Of a stretch of 43,863 nucleotides of DNA, positions 1 to 8,241 are shown piece by piece. The translations under genes were made by a program, and so were the position numbers. The notes under the pieces were generated by a model. The model worked only from the letters and a program-made list of their open reading frames with translations. It was not told the origin of the DNA and did not search any database. Each line of letters starts with the position of its first letter. The stretch's first letter is position 1. The DNA is from Saprospira grandis DSM 2844 (GTDB lineage: Bacteria > Bacteroidota > Bacteroidia > Chitinophagales > Saprospiraceae), in contig CAMDAB010000014.1 of NCBI GenBank assembly GCA_945888475.1, positions 1 to 43,863 of the forward strand. The letters run 5' to 3'.

Positions 1-158
1 CTGATTTTTCTTTCAGTAATTTTTTTGTCATCGGAATACTCCCAACTTCCATAAAGACTTTTCTCTATTTTCTGAAGACCAAGATTTTCCATTTCTCTGC
101 TGCAGGAACTGAATCCCAAGAGGCAAAACAGGCTGAGGGTTAAAAATAATGTTTTCAT
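1..158 (-). CDS. Lipoprotein, N-terminal fragment (runs off the left edge)
   Basis: A reading frame starts at ATG 158 on the minus strand and stays open for 52 codons to the window edge. It begins MKTLFLTLSLFCLLGFSSC, a hydrophobic signal peptide followed by a lipobox-like GFSSC, so the product is probably a lipid-anchored envelope protein. The next visible residues include GSWEYSDD, reminiscent of the small lipocalin-like lipoproteins common in Bacteroidota, but too little is present to assign a family. It lies 16 bp downstream of the T9SS protein gene on the same strand and may be co-transcribed with it. The frame is clear; the function is unknown. Confidence 0.7.
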   Translation of the reverse strand, partial: MKTLFLTLSLFCLLGFSSCSREMENLGLQKIEKSLYGSWEYSDDKKITERKI

Positions 159-174
159 GATTGGGGGGGTAAAT

Positions 175-2043
175 TTATTGTTTTATGATTTTCTTTGAAA
201 TCGGATTTTCACTATCTGATTTTATACTTAAATAATAAATACCGCTTGACAAATCTGAAATATCGAAGTCAAGAACCTGTGCCTCTGAAAATTGTTTCTG
301 TAGTAATACTCGCCCATTTATATCGGTAATAATAGTATTTATAGAACCTTTTTTTATCCCTAAATCAATGGTTACAGGCCCATTACTTGGATTTGGATAT
401 ACCAATAAATTTGTTTCAATTGCTGATAATGTTTCAGTAGACGAAACAGTGCCCATTTTTGCCAAATGCGGAAGCGGTTGACCAAAATAGCAGCTGTCGA
501 AACTTCCACCAATAACCAGTTCACCATTCAAAACCAAAACAGATTCAACAGGCTTACTAAAAAGTCCCAGAGGCTCAATTGTATTATCCAAAAGATTATA
601 TTTTGCTAAATTGTTGCCGTAAAGGCCTATCATTGCTGCACTTGTAAAAGTCCCGCTTAAAATGAGCCTTTCATCAAATAATTCCATAGCATTGATAGTT
701 GCTGAACTGTCAGTAAAAACTGCTGCCGGAATCAATCCGCCAAGTTGTGCATTGGCCAAACGGGAGACTGCAAAGCTTTCTCCACGGGCTGTTCCTGAAA
801 AATAGACAGCATTGCCGATTGTTTTGATATTGCGGACAGTATCGCAAATCTCATTGCCAAAAGTTTTCCAATTTCCTGTGTAGGCATCTCTTGCAATTAT
901 GTTTTTTGCAAAAATAGTACTATCGGGAAGGCTATTACGGTGTATTTTTACCGAGTCGAAACTGCCACCATAGAAGTATAAGTATTCATTACTTGACCCA
1001 TCATAAAAATTTTCCATATCCAGCACGATGCCGTAAACAGTTGCCTTCTTTTCCCAAGTGCCATTGCCGAGCAAATACCATATTTCCTGAACTCCAGGTA
1101 TAGAACTGTGACTGATAGCCAATTCCAATTTATGATTGCTGGAAAAACCCTGTCCGATTGCAGTTCCAACTGCAGCTGTACGACTGGGAATGTTATAATA
1201 GGTCCAAACTGTATCAAAATGTGCAGCAGGGTAAAGATTGCCGCCGTTTTCTATACTTCCTGCCACATTGACGCCATTATAATTGCTGTAGAGGCTTGAT
1301 AGTTCACCCAAAAGTCCTCCGCCTAAACATTGCATAGCGCCGTTTTCATAATAAGCAATATTGCTGCAGGGCTGATTGTCCGCATTGTTAAAATCGCCGA
1401 TGAAAATCATTTTGCCACTGCCGGAAACTTTTTCACAGATGGCATAAACAGGACCGTCAGTTCCATTAAGAACAGGAGCGTAATTGTTGCTTGGGAGATA
1501 ACCCGGTTGTATCCAAGCCAGTTCTTCTACTTTGAAACCATTTTCAGCAGCCCATTCTGCAACGCCTGCTGTTTTTATATCATGCAGATAATCGAAATTA
1601 TGTTCTTTTTGAATTTGAAGCGCGAGACCGCCATAACCGGAAGCCAGCATCAGATATCCGACAGCACAGTGTGTACCTTTATGATCAATAAAATAAGGAC
1701 GACGCTCAGAATGGCCGATATTTTGAGGGAATTGTACTGCTTTTGCATATTGCTGCAAAGTATCGAGCAGGGCCATTCTTTTCTGAATTGCTTTGCGCTC
1801 CAAGCCTTCAGTAGAGCACATTCTCAGTGCTTTTTCCACAAAATGCAAATGTGCAGAAATGCGCTCAATGTCATTATTAAAACTGAGTTGTACATTGGGA
1901 GCAGCCTCAGGGTAATGCTTCCATTCCTGATTTACTTCGTAAAAATGCTCAAAGGCCGGACGTTTTAGCTCCGGTTTCAACGCAAAAAGTGAAGAAATGG
2001 ATATAAGAAAAAATAAAAAGATAAATGTGTAATTATATCGCAT
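175..2043 (-). CDS. T9SS type A sorting-domain exoprotein with uncharacterised HCAVGYLM domain and propeller-like repeats
   Basis: 622 residues. Residues 1-21 are a signal peptide. Residues about 25-185 form a globular region containing RRPYFID, GTHCAVGYLM and ELAWIQPGY, a pattern I recall from uncharacterised secreted proteins in several phyla, with one conserved Cys and neighbouring His. The middle (about 190-530) has repeats of the type NG.VYAI....IGDFN.....IAYYENG, typical of beta-propeller blades in cell-surface proteins. The last 75 residues (from about LLVYPNPSNG to ISKKIIKQ) are a canonical T9SS type A C-terminal domain, so the protein should cross the outer membrane by T9SS and be released or surface-attached. 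A -7-like element lies 67 bp upstream. The substrate or partner is not predictable from sequence. Confidence 0.85.
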   Translation of the reverse strand: MRYNYTFIFLFFLISISSLFALKPELKRPAFEHFYEVNQEWKHYPEAAPNVQLSFNNDIERISAHLHFVEKALRMCSTEGLERKAIQKRMALLDTLQQYAKAVQFPQNIGHSERRPYFIDHKGTHCAVGYLMLASGYGGLALQIQKEHNFDYLHDIKTAGVAEWAAENGFKVEELAWIQPGYLPSNNYAPVLNGTDGPVYAICEKVSGSGKMIFIGDFNNADNQPCSNIAYYENGAMQCLGGGLLGELSSLYSNYNGVNVAGSIENGGNLYPAAHFDTVWTYYNIPSRTAAVGTAIGQGFSSNHKLELAISHSSIPGVQEIWYLLGNGTWEKKATVYGIVLDMENFYDGSSNEYLYFYGGSFDSVKIHRNSLPDSTIFAKNIIARDAYTGNWKTFGNEICDTVRNIKTIGNAVYFSGTARGESFAVSRLANAQLGGLIPAAVFTDSSATINAMELFDERLILSGTFTSAAMIGLYGNNLAKYNLLDNTIEPLGLFSKPVESVLVLNGELVIGGSFDSCYFGQPLPHLAKMGTVSSTETLSAIETNLLVYPNPSNGPVTIDLGIKKGSINTIITDINGRVLLQKQFSEAQVLDFDISDLSSGIYYLSIKSDSENPISKKIIKQ

Positions 2044-2109
2044 AGCATCAGATTTTTAGATTGTTGATATTTTTTATGAGAATAACGTATGAAACGGAAT
2101 AATTGTAAT

Positions 2110-2117
2110 CAAAGATA
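2110..2117 (-). promoter_or_regulatory. -7 element (TATCTTTG) for the T9SS exoprotein gene
   Basis: Read on the minus strand this octamer matches the Bacteroidota -7 consensus TAnnTTTG. It lies 66 bp before the ATG at 2043. No good TTTG is found about 20 bp upstream, so the promoter call is tentative. Confidence 0.35.
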
Positions 2118-2151
2118 TAATTTTTCTAACTTTAATAATTTGCTAAATATG

Positions 2152-3537
2152 TTAATTCAGGTTTTTTATCAATTCTATTAGTTGCTCAAAATCTGGTTTT
2201 AGGTCGTAAAAAAGTTCTTCATTCCTTTTTCTCATTTCCCGAAACACTGATTCTTCCGTTTCCGGAAAATTTCTCAGTACTTCATACAATTCCGATTGGC
2301 AATGATAATTGTCAGGGTTTTTTTCTACCGCTTCCTTTGCATACATTAAGGCCTGATCGAGATGTTTATAAACCCTGTTTCTATTGGCCAGCATCAGTGG
2401 AATTTTATAGCTCTGACTGCCCCGATTGTGCGCCTTTTCCAGCAGCGGATCCATCTGTTCCGATAGGATGTCTTCTCTAGTCCGACTTCCTTGCCAGCCA
2501 ATTTTAAAATAATAAATTGCTTTGGCAATTAGCAGTTCTGGATTGTCGGAAGACTTTTGCAGGAAAAAGTCCAAATCCTTCAGCAGTTCCTGTTCGTCAA
2601 GCAACCAACTTTGTGGCTCATCAACTGCCTGTATGATATATTCCAACGCCTTATCATAATCATCAATTGCCGGCTCCCGATATATTTTCGACAGCAGGTG
2701 TTTGCATTGTAGGATTACATTGTTCGGCATCGCTTGGTCTGCCTTGTTTTTTGGAGCAGCATCAATACAGATTTTCAGAATTTTAATGGCAGTTTCGAAG
2801 TTTTTGTTGCGGCTATAGTAAATTGCAGCTTCGTGTAAATAGCTCAGTGCTTGCAGGAAATTATCATCAAAGCGATAGCGTTTAATGTTATTGTCATCTC
2901 TGCAAGCTTCAAGATTTAAGATGGCCAAAGATTTGTAATAATTGTGGAGCTCTGCTTCTTTTTTGGCCAACTGAAGAAAGTAGATTTTATCTCTGGCAAA
3001 AGGTTCCTTGCTGGCATCAGAGGCCAAATTGGCCGAATCGATATAAGCCAGCGATTTATCCATATCAAATTGCTCATTATCGATATCGATATGATAATGA
3101 CAGAGGCTCAGTTTGTGAAAGACATTGATGCGGAATGAATTATCAGTACTCAGTTGCAGCGCCTTTTCAAAATCTTCGACTGTTTTGTTAGCATTGCTAT
3201 AAAAAAAATGAAAATTGCCACGCAGAAAATAGAGTTGCGCATTATTGGGTTGCAGGGCAATGAGCTCATCGAGCTGAGCCGCAGTCTCGCTCATCTCTGC
3301 GCTCACTAAGGTTTCATTATCATTGTTTACTGACCTGTAAATTTCAATATTCAGTGTTCTGAGATCCTGATAAACTTTTTCATAAAGCAGCGATGGATTA
3401 TGGGGATCCTTCTCCAGCTTTTGTTTCAGTTCCAGTTTGCGTCTATTTTCCGCAAGTCTCAACATTTCTGGGTCGCCTGGTTGTGCATGGCATAAAGTGA
3501 TACAAAATAAATACAAGTACGATAAAATATATTTCAT
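2152..3537 (-). CDS. Secreted TPR-repeat protein
   Basis: 461 residues with a signal peptide (MKYILSYLYLFCITLCHA, cleavage likely before QPGD). The rest is mostly helical with tetratricopeptide-like repeats: one around residues 95-130 (QLYFLRGNFHFFYSNANKTV then DFEKALQLS) and a clear one near 395-425 (ALMYAKEAVEKNPDNYHCQS). Such periplasmic TPR proteins act as protein-binding scaffolds, but no enzymatic domain is visible and the partner is unknown. It stands alone: about 200 bp of non-coding DNA separate it from ndk on the opposite strand, and 108 bp separate it from the next minus-strand gene. Confidence 0.75.
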   Translation of the reverse strand: MKYILSYLYLFCITLCHAQPGDPEMLRLAENRRKLELKQKLEKDPHNPSLLYEKVYQDLRTLNIEIYRSVNNDNETLVSAEMSETAAQLDELIALQPNNAQLYFLRGNFHFFYSNANKTVEDFEKALQLSTDNSFRINVFHKLSLCHYHIDIDNEQFDMDKSLAYIDSANLASDASKEPFARDKIYFLQLAKKEAELHNYYKSLAILNLEACRDDNNIKRYRFDDNFLQALSYLHEAAIYYSRNKNFETAIKILKICIDAAPKNKADQAMPNNVILQCKHLLSKIYREPAIDDYDKALEYIIQAVDEPQSWLLDEQELLKDLDFFLQKSSDNPELLIAKAIYYFKIGWQGSRTREDILSEQMDPLLEKAHNRGSQSYKIPLMLANRNRVYKHLDQALMYAKEAVEKNPDNYHCQSELYEVLRNFPETEESVFREMRKRNEELFYDLKPDFEQLIELIKNLN

Positions 3538-3699
3538 GTGTTTCTAAAGCAAGTATGTTGATACTAATTGTTTTGCTGTCAGATGCTAATAATTGCTATT
3601 TTGGCGTTTTGGTATAATTTAAAGAAACACTTTACATTGTCAACATTCATTTTTGACTAATTCTTTTAAACTTATGTAGCATTTTCAAAATAGTTTGAG

Positions 3700-3707
3700 T
3701 AATTTTG
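3700..3707 (+). promoter_or_regulatory. -7 element (TAATTTTG) for ndk
   Basis: Exact match to TAnnTTTG, 38 bp upstream of the ndk ATG. The expected -33 TTTG is not recognisable at the usual distance, which lowers confidence. Confidence 0.35.
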
Positions 3708-3744
3708 CGGCGACAAAAATTATCATTACAATAAAACAAAAGAA

Positions 3745-4164
3745 ATGGCTACCAACAGAACCTTCACAATGATTAAACCCGACGCAGTACGTGACGGACA
3801 TATCGGTGCAATCCTGAATCAAATTACAGAAAATGGTTTCAGAATTGTTGCAATGAAAATGACTCAGCTTTCAAAAGCCTCTGCTGAAAAATTTTACGCA
3901 ATTCACAATGAAAGACCATTTTTTGGCGAGTTGGTAGAATTTATGACATCGGGTCCAATTGTAGCTGCTATCCTTGAAAAAGATAACGCAGTTGAAGATT
4001 TTCGCAAACTAATTGGTGCTACAAATCCTGCACAAGCCGAGCCAGGAACCATCCGCGCCCGTTTTGCTAAAAGCATTGGCGAAAATGCTGTTCATGGATC
4101 AGATTCCGATGCTAATGCACAGATTGAAGGCAATCAGCATTTCAGCGGTTTCGAGCAGTTTTAA
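3745..4164 (+). CDS. ndk: Nucleoside diphosphate kinase
   Basis: 139 residues, the full length for bacterial Ndk. It transfers the gamma phosphate between nucleoside triphosphates and diphosphates through a phosphohistidine and balances cytoplasmic NTP pools. The N-terminus [12 protein letters not shown] and the active-site loop NAVHGSDS are both present, with the catalytic His at residue 117. The gene is monocistronic, with its own -7 element upstream and a strong hairpin terminator 19 bp after the stop codon. Nothing unusual was seen. Confidence 0.98.
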   Translation: MATNRTFTMIKPDAVRDGHIGAILNQITENGFRIVAMKMTQLSKASAEKFYAIHNERPFFGELVEFMTSGPIVAAILEKDNAVEDFRKLIGATNPAQAEPGTIRARFAKSIGENAVHGSDSDANAQIEGNQHFSGFEQF

Positions 4165-4182
4165 TGCATAAGTAAATCAATC

Positions 4183-4220
4183 AAAAACCTCCTTTCATTC
4201 ATTTTGAGAGGAGGTTTTTT
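4183..4220 (+). terminator. Rho-independent terminator after ndk
   Basis: An 11-bp perfect stem AAAAACCTCCT (4183-4193) pairs with AGGAGGTTTTT (4209-4219), extended inward by a few weaker pairs, and is followed by a T run. The A run on the left makes it potentially bidirectional. Confidence 0.9.
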
Positions 4221-4224
4221 GATT

Positions 4225-4356
4225 TTATGCTGTGAAGAGAAAATCAATCAACAAATCCTTATTAACTTCCTCCCCAAACAATTTTTTGAATCCGAAATCG
4301 GTAAGAGGATTAATATATTTTTCTTCAAAATGCATATTATTTTCTATTAGTATCAT
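4225..4356 (-). pseudogene. Truncated N-terminus of an Rpn-family nuclease/transposase (PD-(D/E)XK)
   Basis: A short minus-strand frame, ATG 4356 (or 4335) to TAA 4225, encodes 43 (or 36) residues including KYINPLTDFGFKKLFG and NKDLLIDFL. This is the highly characteristic N-terminus of the Rpn family of recombination-promoting nucleases/putative transposases, normally about 300 residues. The frame stops a few residues after DLLIDFL, right beside the ndk terminator, so only the first tenth of the gene remains. It fills most of the 301-bp gap between ndk and tgt. It is probably not functional; identification rests on motif recognition without a search. Confidence 0.75.
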
Positions 4357-4465
4357 GCAAAAATAAGGATTTTCTACGGCAAGTGCAATTGTTTTTTTGG
4401 ACTAGATGTCAGTAATATTTTTTAGATGACAGAGTCTGATTATCTTTACATCGAAAAAAAAGAGG

Positions 4466-5596
4466 ATGAAATTTACACTTGAACATACAGATAGCAAATC
4501 CAGCGCAAGGATTGGAACCTTGGAAACTGCACACGGAAATATTCCAACGCCAATTTTTATGCCCGTTGGTACTGTTGGAACTGTTAAGGCAGTACATCAG
4601 CACGAATTGGTGAATGAGATTGAAGCCAAAATTATATTGGGAAATACTTATCACCTCTATCTAAGACCTGGGACTGAAACCCTTGAAAAAGCCGGAGGAT
4701 TACATAATTTTATGGGTTGGAAAGGCCCGATACTGACCGATAGCGGTGGGTTTCAGGTGTTTTCGCTTGCCCATCGCCGTAAAATTAAAGAGGAGGGTGC
4801 TACATTTGCATCTCATATCGACGGGAGTAAACATCTTTTTAGTCCCGAATCGGTCATGGATATTCAAAGAAGTATCGGTGCTGATATTATCATGGCATTT
4901 GACGAGTGCACGCCTTATCCATGCGATTATAAATATGCCAAAAATTCGATGGAATTGACTCATCGTTGGCTTGCACGTTGTTATAAGCGTTATAAGGAAA
5001 CCGAGCCGCTTTACGGATACCAACAAACACTTTTTCCTATTGTACAGGGCTCGACATACAAGGATTTAAGAGTTCAATCGGCTGAAACTGTAGCTAATTT
5101 TGCCGATATAGGTATCGCTATCGGTGGCTTATCGGTAGGTGAACCAGCAGCGGAAATGTATGAGATGACAGAACTTGTCTGTGGCGTTTTACCTCAGGAT
5201 AAACCGCGTTATTTAATGGGTGTTGGCACTCCAGCCAATATACTGGAAGCTATTTCGCTGGGTATCGACATGTTCGACTGTGTAATGCCTACACGCAATG
5301 CACGTCACGGTCTGCTTTTTACAAAGGAAGGAAAAATTAATATTAAAAACCTGAAGTGGAAAGACGATTTTTCACCAATCGATGCCGATGCTCCAAATCA
5401 TAGCTCTCGTTATCATACAAAGGCTTATCTTCGGCACCTCTTTGTAGCTAATGAGATTTTGGGTATGCAGATTGCAACTTTACACAATTTGAGTTTTTAT
5501 CTTTGGCTGGTAACTGAAGCCCGAAAGCGTATCAAAGATGGTAGTTTCAGCGAATGGAAAAATATTATGATGCCTAAATTGGAACAAAAGCTTTAG
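4466..5596 (+). CDS. tgt: Queuine/preQ1 tRNA-ribosyltransferase (tRNA-guanine transglycosylase)
   Basis: 376 residues. Bacterial Tgt exchanges guanine 34 of GUN-anticodon tRNAs for the queuosine precursor preQ1. The TIM-barrel motifs are present: GNTYHLYLRPG (59-69), LTDSGGFQVFSL (90-101, with the general acid/base Asp92), GGLSVGEP (220-227), YLMGVGTP (249-256) and GIDMFDCVMPTRN (266-278, holding the nucleophilic Asp). The usual C-terminal CxCxxC...H zinc site before AYLRHL is absent: residues 304-320 read PIDADAPNHSSRYHTKA with no cysteine. I recall the same loss in other Bacteroidota Tgt proteins, so it is probably a lineage trait. Monocistronic, with a weak -7-like TATCTTTA at 4441. Confidence 0.97.
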   Translation: MKFTLEHTDSKSSARIGTLETAHGNIPTPIFMPVGTVGTVKAVHQHELVNEIEAKIILGNTYHLYLRPGTETLEKAGGLHNFMGWKGPILTDSGGFQVFSLAHRRKIKEEGATFASHIDGSKHLFSPESVMDIQRSIGADIIMAFDECTPYPCDYKYAKNSMELTHRWLARCYKRYKETEPLYGYQQTLFPIVQGSTYKDLRVQSAETVANFADIGIAIGGLSVGEPAAEMYEMTELVCGVLPQDKPRYLMGVGTPANILEAISLGIDMFDCVMPTRNARHGLLFTKEGKINIKNLKWKDDFSPIDADAPNHSSRYHTKAYLRHLFVANEILGMQIATLHNLSFYLWLVTEARKRIKDGSFSEWKNIMMPKLEQKL

Positions 5597-5892
5597 AAGT
5601 CTGAAGGTAGAAGTCAGAAATTAGAAGGTAGAAATTAGAAGTCTGAATTTAGAAGTCTGAAAACACCTAGCACTCCGCACTAATTCACTGTTCACTTCGC
5701 ACAATTTACTTCGCACGCTTCACTTTAAAAGTACTAGTCCCTAGTACCTAGCCACTCCGCACTAGTCCCTAGTACCTAGCCACTCCGCACTAGTCATTAG
5801 TACCTAGCCACTCCGCACTAATTCACTGTTCACTTCGCGCTGTTTTAATAATATCTTTCCTCTTTCACCCTTTCATCTTTCACCCTTTCACC
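5597..5892 (+). repeat. Extragenic minisatellite and low-complexity repeats between tgt and the convergent lipoprotein gene
   Basis: The 291-bp gap is almost entirely repeats. 5597-5660 is built from purine-rich words such as AGAAGTCTGAA and AGAAGTCAGA. A 28-bp unit occurs three times in tandem (5733-5760, 5761-5788, 5789-5816; the third has two changes), and the first two units carry the small palindrome CTAG-TCC-CTAG. A 30-bp segment occurs at 5671-5700 and again at 5809-5838. A 15-bp unit CTTTCACCCTTTCA(T/C) occurs at 5862-5876 and 5877-5891, overlapping the stop codon of the convergent gene at 5888. No gene is visible. Confidence 0.9.
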
Positions 5893-6598
5893 TAAGTACA
5901 TTAAACCTGATATTAACCCCAATACTACCATATCCAGAAATAACTGGGCGCTGTAGCGCATGACGTGGAGTGACTGGCCAAATTAGTCCGGTTTGTGCCG
6001 TTAGCTTAAAGTTTTTGAATCCCTTTCGGTAAGTGACTGCCGGTTCCAGATAGGCTAGAGGATTATAGGTTACATTTTTGACCAGTTGGTTATAATGATC
6101 TGTAAAATTGCTGTGGTGAATAACCACTGCGCGCATACTGATGGCAAAATCAGTGTCATCAAAGTTGAAACCAAGGCTTGGCTGAATGTACCAGCGATGA
6201 TAAAATGAGGATACATTGAAACGAACCTGCATGGGGATTGTCTGCACTAAATAGTGATAATCAAGATTTCCAGGGCCATAACCAAGCGCCACATCAAGTT
6301 TAATAGATTGTTCTTCATCTAGCCAGCTGTAATAGCCTGCCGCAATATCAAAACTTTTATAATTGCTTAAACTATCTTCCTTAGTTTTTTTAAGTAGAAA
6401 CTGGGCATTGGTACTAACATAAAAATTATCAGTCAATGCATAGGACAACTGCAGCTCAGCACCCGAAACGCCCCATCCACCGGCAATCTGAGCATCACCT
6501 GCTTCTTCGTGTAAGGGCACATTCAAAGTTGTAGGTTTATACAGACTGTTGCATGAAGAAAAAAGAATAATGATGCTCAGGTAATACAAGTGTTTCAT
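5888..6598 (-). CDS. Lipoprotein-like outer-membrane beta-barrel protein, unknown function
   Basis: 236 residues. It starts MKHLYYLSIIILFSSC, a short signal with a lipobox-like FSSC, and continues with alternating amphipathic strands (for example AELQLSYALTDNFYVSTNAQF, in part, and YIQPSLGFNF) expected of an outer-membrane barrel-like protein. I do not recognise a named family. It is the last gene of the murI-S41-S41 operon, 6 bp after the preceding peptidase gene, so it may act with those periplasmic proteases at the envelope. Its stop codon lies inside the 15-bp tandem repeat that ends the extragenic array. Confidence 0.7.
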   Translation of the reverse strand: MKHLYYLSIIILFSSCNSLYKPTTLNVPLHEEAGDAQIAGGWGVSGAELQLSYALTDNFYVSTNAQFLLKKTKEDSLSNYKSFDIAAGYYSWLDEEQSIKLDVALGYGPGNLDYHYLVQTIPMQVRFNVSSFYHRWYIQPSLGFNFDDTDFAISMRAVVIHHSNFTDHYNQLVKNVTYNPLAYLEPAVTYRKGFKNFKLTAQTGLIWPVTPRHALQRPVISGYGSIGVNIRFNVLR

Positions 6599-6604
6599 TG
6601 CTTT

Positions 6605-8230
6605 CTAAGGTTTTAATATTTTTTTGTAGCCATCCAAATCCGATAAGATTTCAAGGGATTTAATAATATCCGGATCGTTTTTGATACTGTTTTGTATTGA
6701 TCCAATTTTCAAGTGAGCCTGTAGTGAAATTTCCTTTTGTAATTCAAACAGAATCAGATTTTTAAATTTAGATAGGCTATTCATTTTTTCTTTTCTCAAT
6801 TCAGTTCTAATCGCATCTATTTCTGTATTCAAATCTGTTGAACTGCCTTCGGTTTTGGCTTTCTTGGCTAATAAATTGAGTGATTTTTCTGTTTCGCTGA
6901 CAAAATTAAAATTATTTTTTTCGAGATAAGCACTAAACTTATCAAAAACCGTAGGCTCGAGCATAAATTCATCCGGACCTCCAATTTTGTTATTTCTAAG
7001 GTAATCGACCGCAAAATAGAAAAACTGTTTGTCAGACCTGATTTTTTTGAATAATTCTTCAACATTCGCATCTGTGCTTTTAATATCTGGGAAGATACCT
7101 GCACCATCTAAAACCTTACGCCCATTTTTAGTTTTGAAAAATGCTCTTTCTGAATCTGGTACTGATATTGCCTTGCCATCTTTGTAAACTAATGACTGAA
7201 TACAGCGACCGCTAGGTAAATAATATCTGGAAGTGGTTATTTTTAATTTTCCGCCATATGGTAAATCTTTGGTGCTTTGTACCAAACCCTTGCCAAAAGA
7301 TTTTTGACCCACTATAACAGCTCTGTCCAAATCCTGCAATGCGCCCGCAATAATTTCGGATGCTGAGGCAGTACTTTCATCGACTAAAATTATAAGTGGT
7401 ATTGCTGCATCAACAGCCTGATTTGAGGTTTGGTAACTGGTTTGGTTATCCTTATCTCGCCCTCTGATTGAAACAACATTGCTGCCTTTTGGAAGAAAAA
7501 CATTGGCCACACTTACTGCTTCATTCAATAATCCGCCGGTATTTCCGCGTAAATCAAAAACAAGTGCCGACAATTGATTTTTTTGTTTCAGCGTACTCAA
7601 AGCCTTGGCAACATTTTTTCCGGCATCTTCGCTGAAAGTACTCAACGCAATGTATCCGACATTATTTTTGAGCATACCGAAATATGGAACATTGTTGATA
7701 TAAACTTCTTCTCGGGTTAGTTCAATGGTTTTGTTAACTCCCGCACGCTGATATTCCAATTTAACCTTAGACCCTGCACGTCCCCTCAAAATATTACTTA
7801 CAGCATTTATGCTCAGCGATTTTAATGATTTTCCATCGGCTGCAAACAGAATATCTCCAGGGCGAAGTCCGGCTTTATAAGCCGGTGCATTTTCAAAAAC
7901 TTCTGTAATAACATTGTAATCATTATCAAGAATAACACTCGTGCCAATTCCTGCATAATGACCAGCCATGTTAGACAAGAATTTCTCTGTTTCACTAGCC
8001 GGAATATAGACTGAGTATGGATCGAGCGATTGCAGCATGCCTACCAAACATGCTTCCATCATTTTTTCAGGATCGGTTTCGTCTACATAATTAGTATTTA
8101 CATCTCTGAAGATATTGGAAAACAACTCAAGATTTTTAGTTATTTCAAAATCGTTCGTCAGTGTAGTGGCAAGGCCTAAAAATCCAGAGATTAAAACAGC
8201 AAAAAGGAGTAATTTTTTATTTTTTCTCAT
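6605..8230 (-). CDS. S41 family C-terminal processing peptidase (second of a tandem pair)
   Basis: 541 residues, with an N-terminal hydrophobic anchor (about 7-24) and then the Ctp order: N-terminal helices with NYVDETDPEKMM, a PDZ domain about 85-170 (GIGTSV...GLRPGDILFAADG), and the protease core with FDLRGNTGG (225-233). The catalytic dyad is Ser289 in STASASEI and Lys314 in SFGKGLVQ. A long helical C-terminal tail follows. These enzymes cleave periplasmic proteins near exposed C-termini. It lies 11 bp after a 548-residue paralogue of the same architecture and 6 bp before a lipoprotein gene. Both dyads are intact, so neither copy appears dead. Confidence 0.93.
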   Translation of the reverse strand: MRKNKKLLLFAVLISGFLGLATTLTNDFEITKNLELFSNIFRDVNTNYVDETDPEKMMEACLVGMLQSLDPYSVYIPASETEKFLSNMAGHYAGIGTSVILDNDYNVITEVFENAPAYKAGLRPGDILFAADGKSLKSLSINAVSNILRGRAGSKVKLEYQRAGVNKTIELTREEVYINNVPYFGMLKNNVGYIALSTFSEDAGKNVAKALSTLKQKNQLSALVFDLRGNTGGLLNEAVSVANVFLPKGSNVVSIRGRDKDNQTSYQTSNQAVDAAIPLIILVDESTASASEIIAGALQDLDRAVIVGQKSFGKGLVQSTKDLPYGGKLKITTSRYYLPSGRCIQSLVYKDGKAISVPDSERAFFKTKNGRKVLDGAGIFPDIKSTDANVEELFKKIRSDKQFFYFAVDYLRNNKIGGPDEFMLEPTVFDKFSAYLEKNNFNFVSETEKSLNLLAKKAKTEGSSTDLNTEIDAIRTELRKEKMNSLSKFKNLILFELQKEISLQAHLKIGSIQNSIKNDPDIIKSLEILSDLDGYKKILKP

Positions 8231-8241
8231 TGTTTTTCAAT

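Noticed and set aside
1330-1968. Long plus-strand frame of 212 codons opposite the first T9SS gene
   Set aside because: Antisense shadow of a gene with a signal peptide, repeats and a T9SS tail; Cys/Phe-rich translation with no domain.
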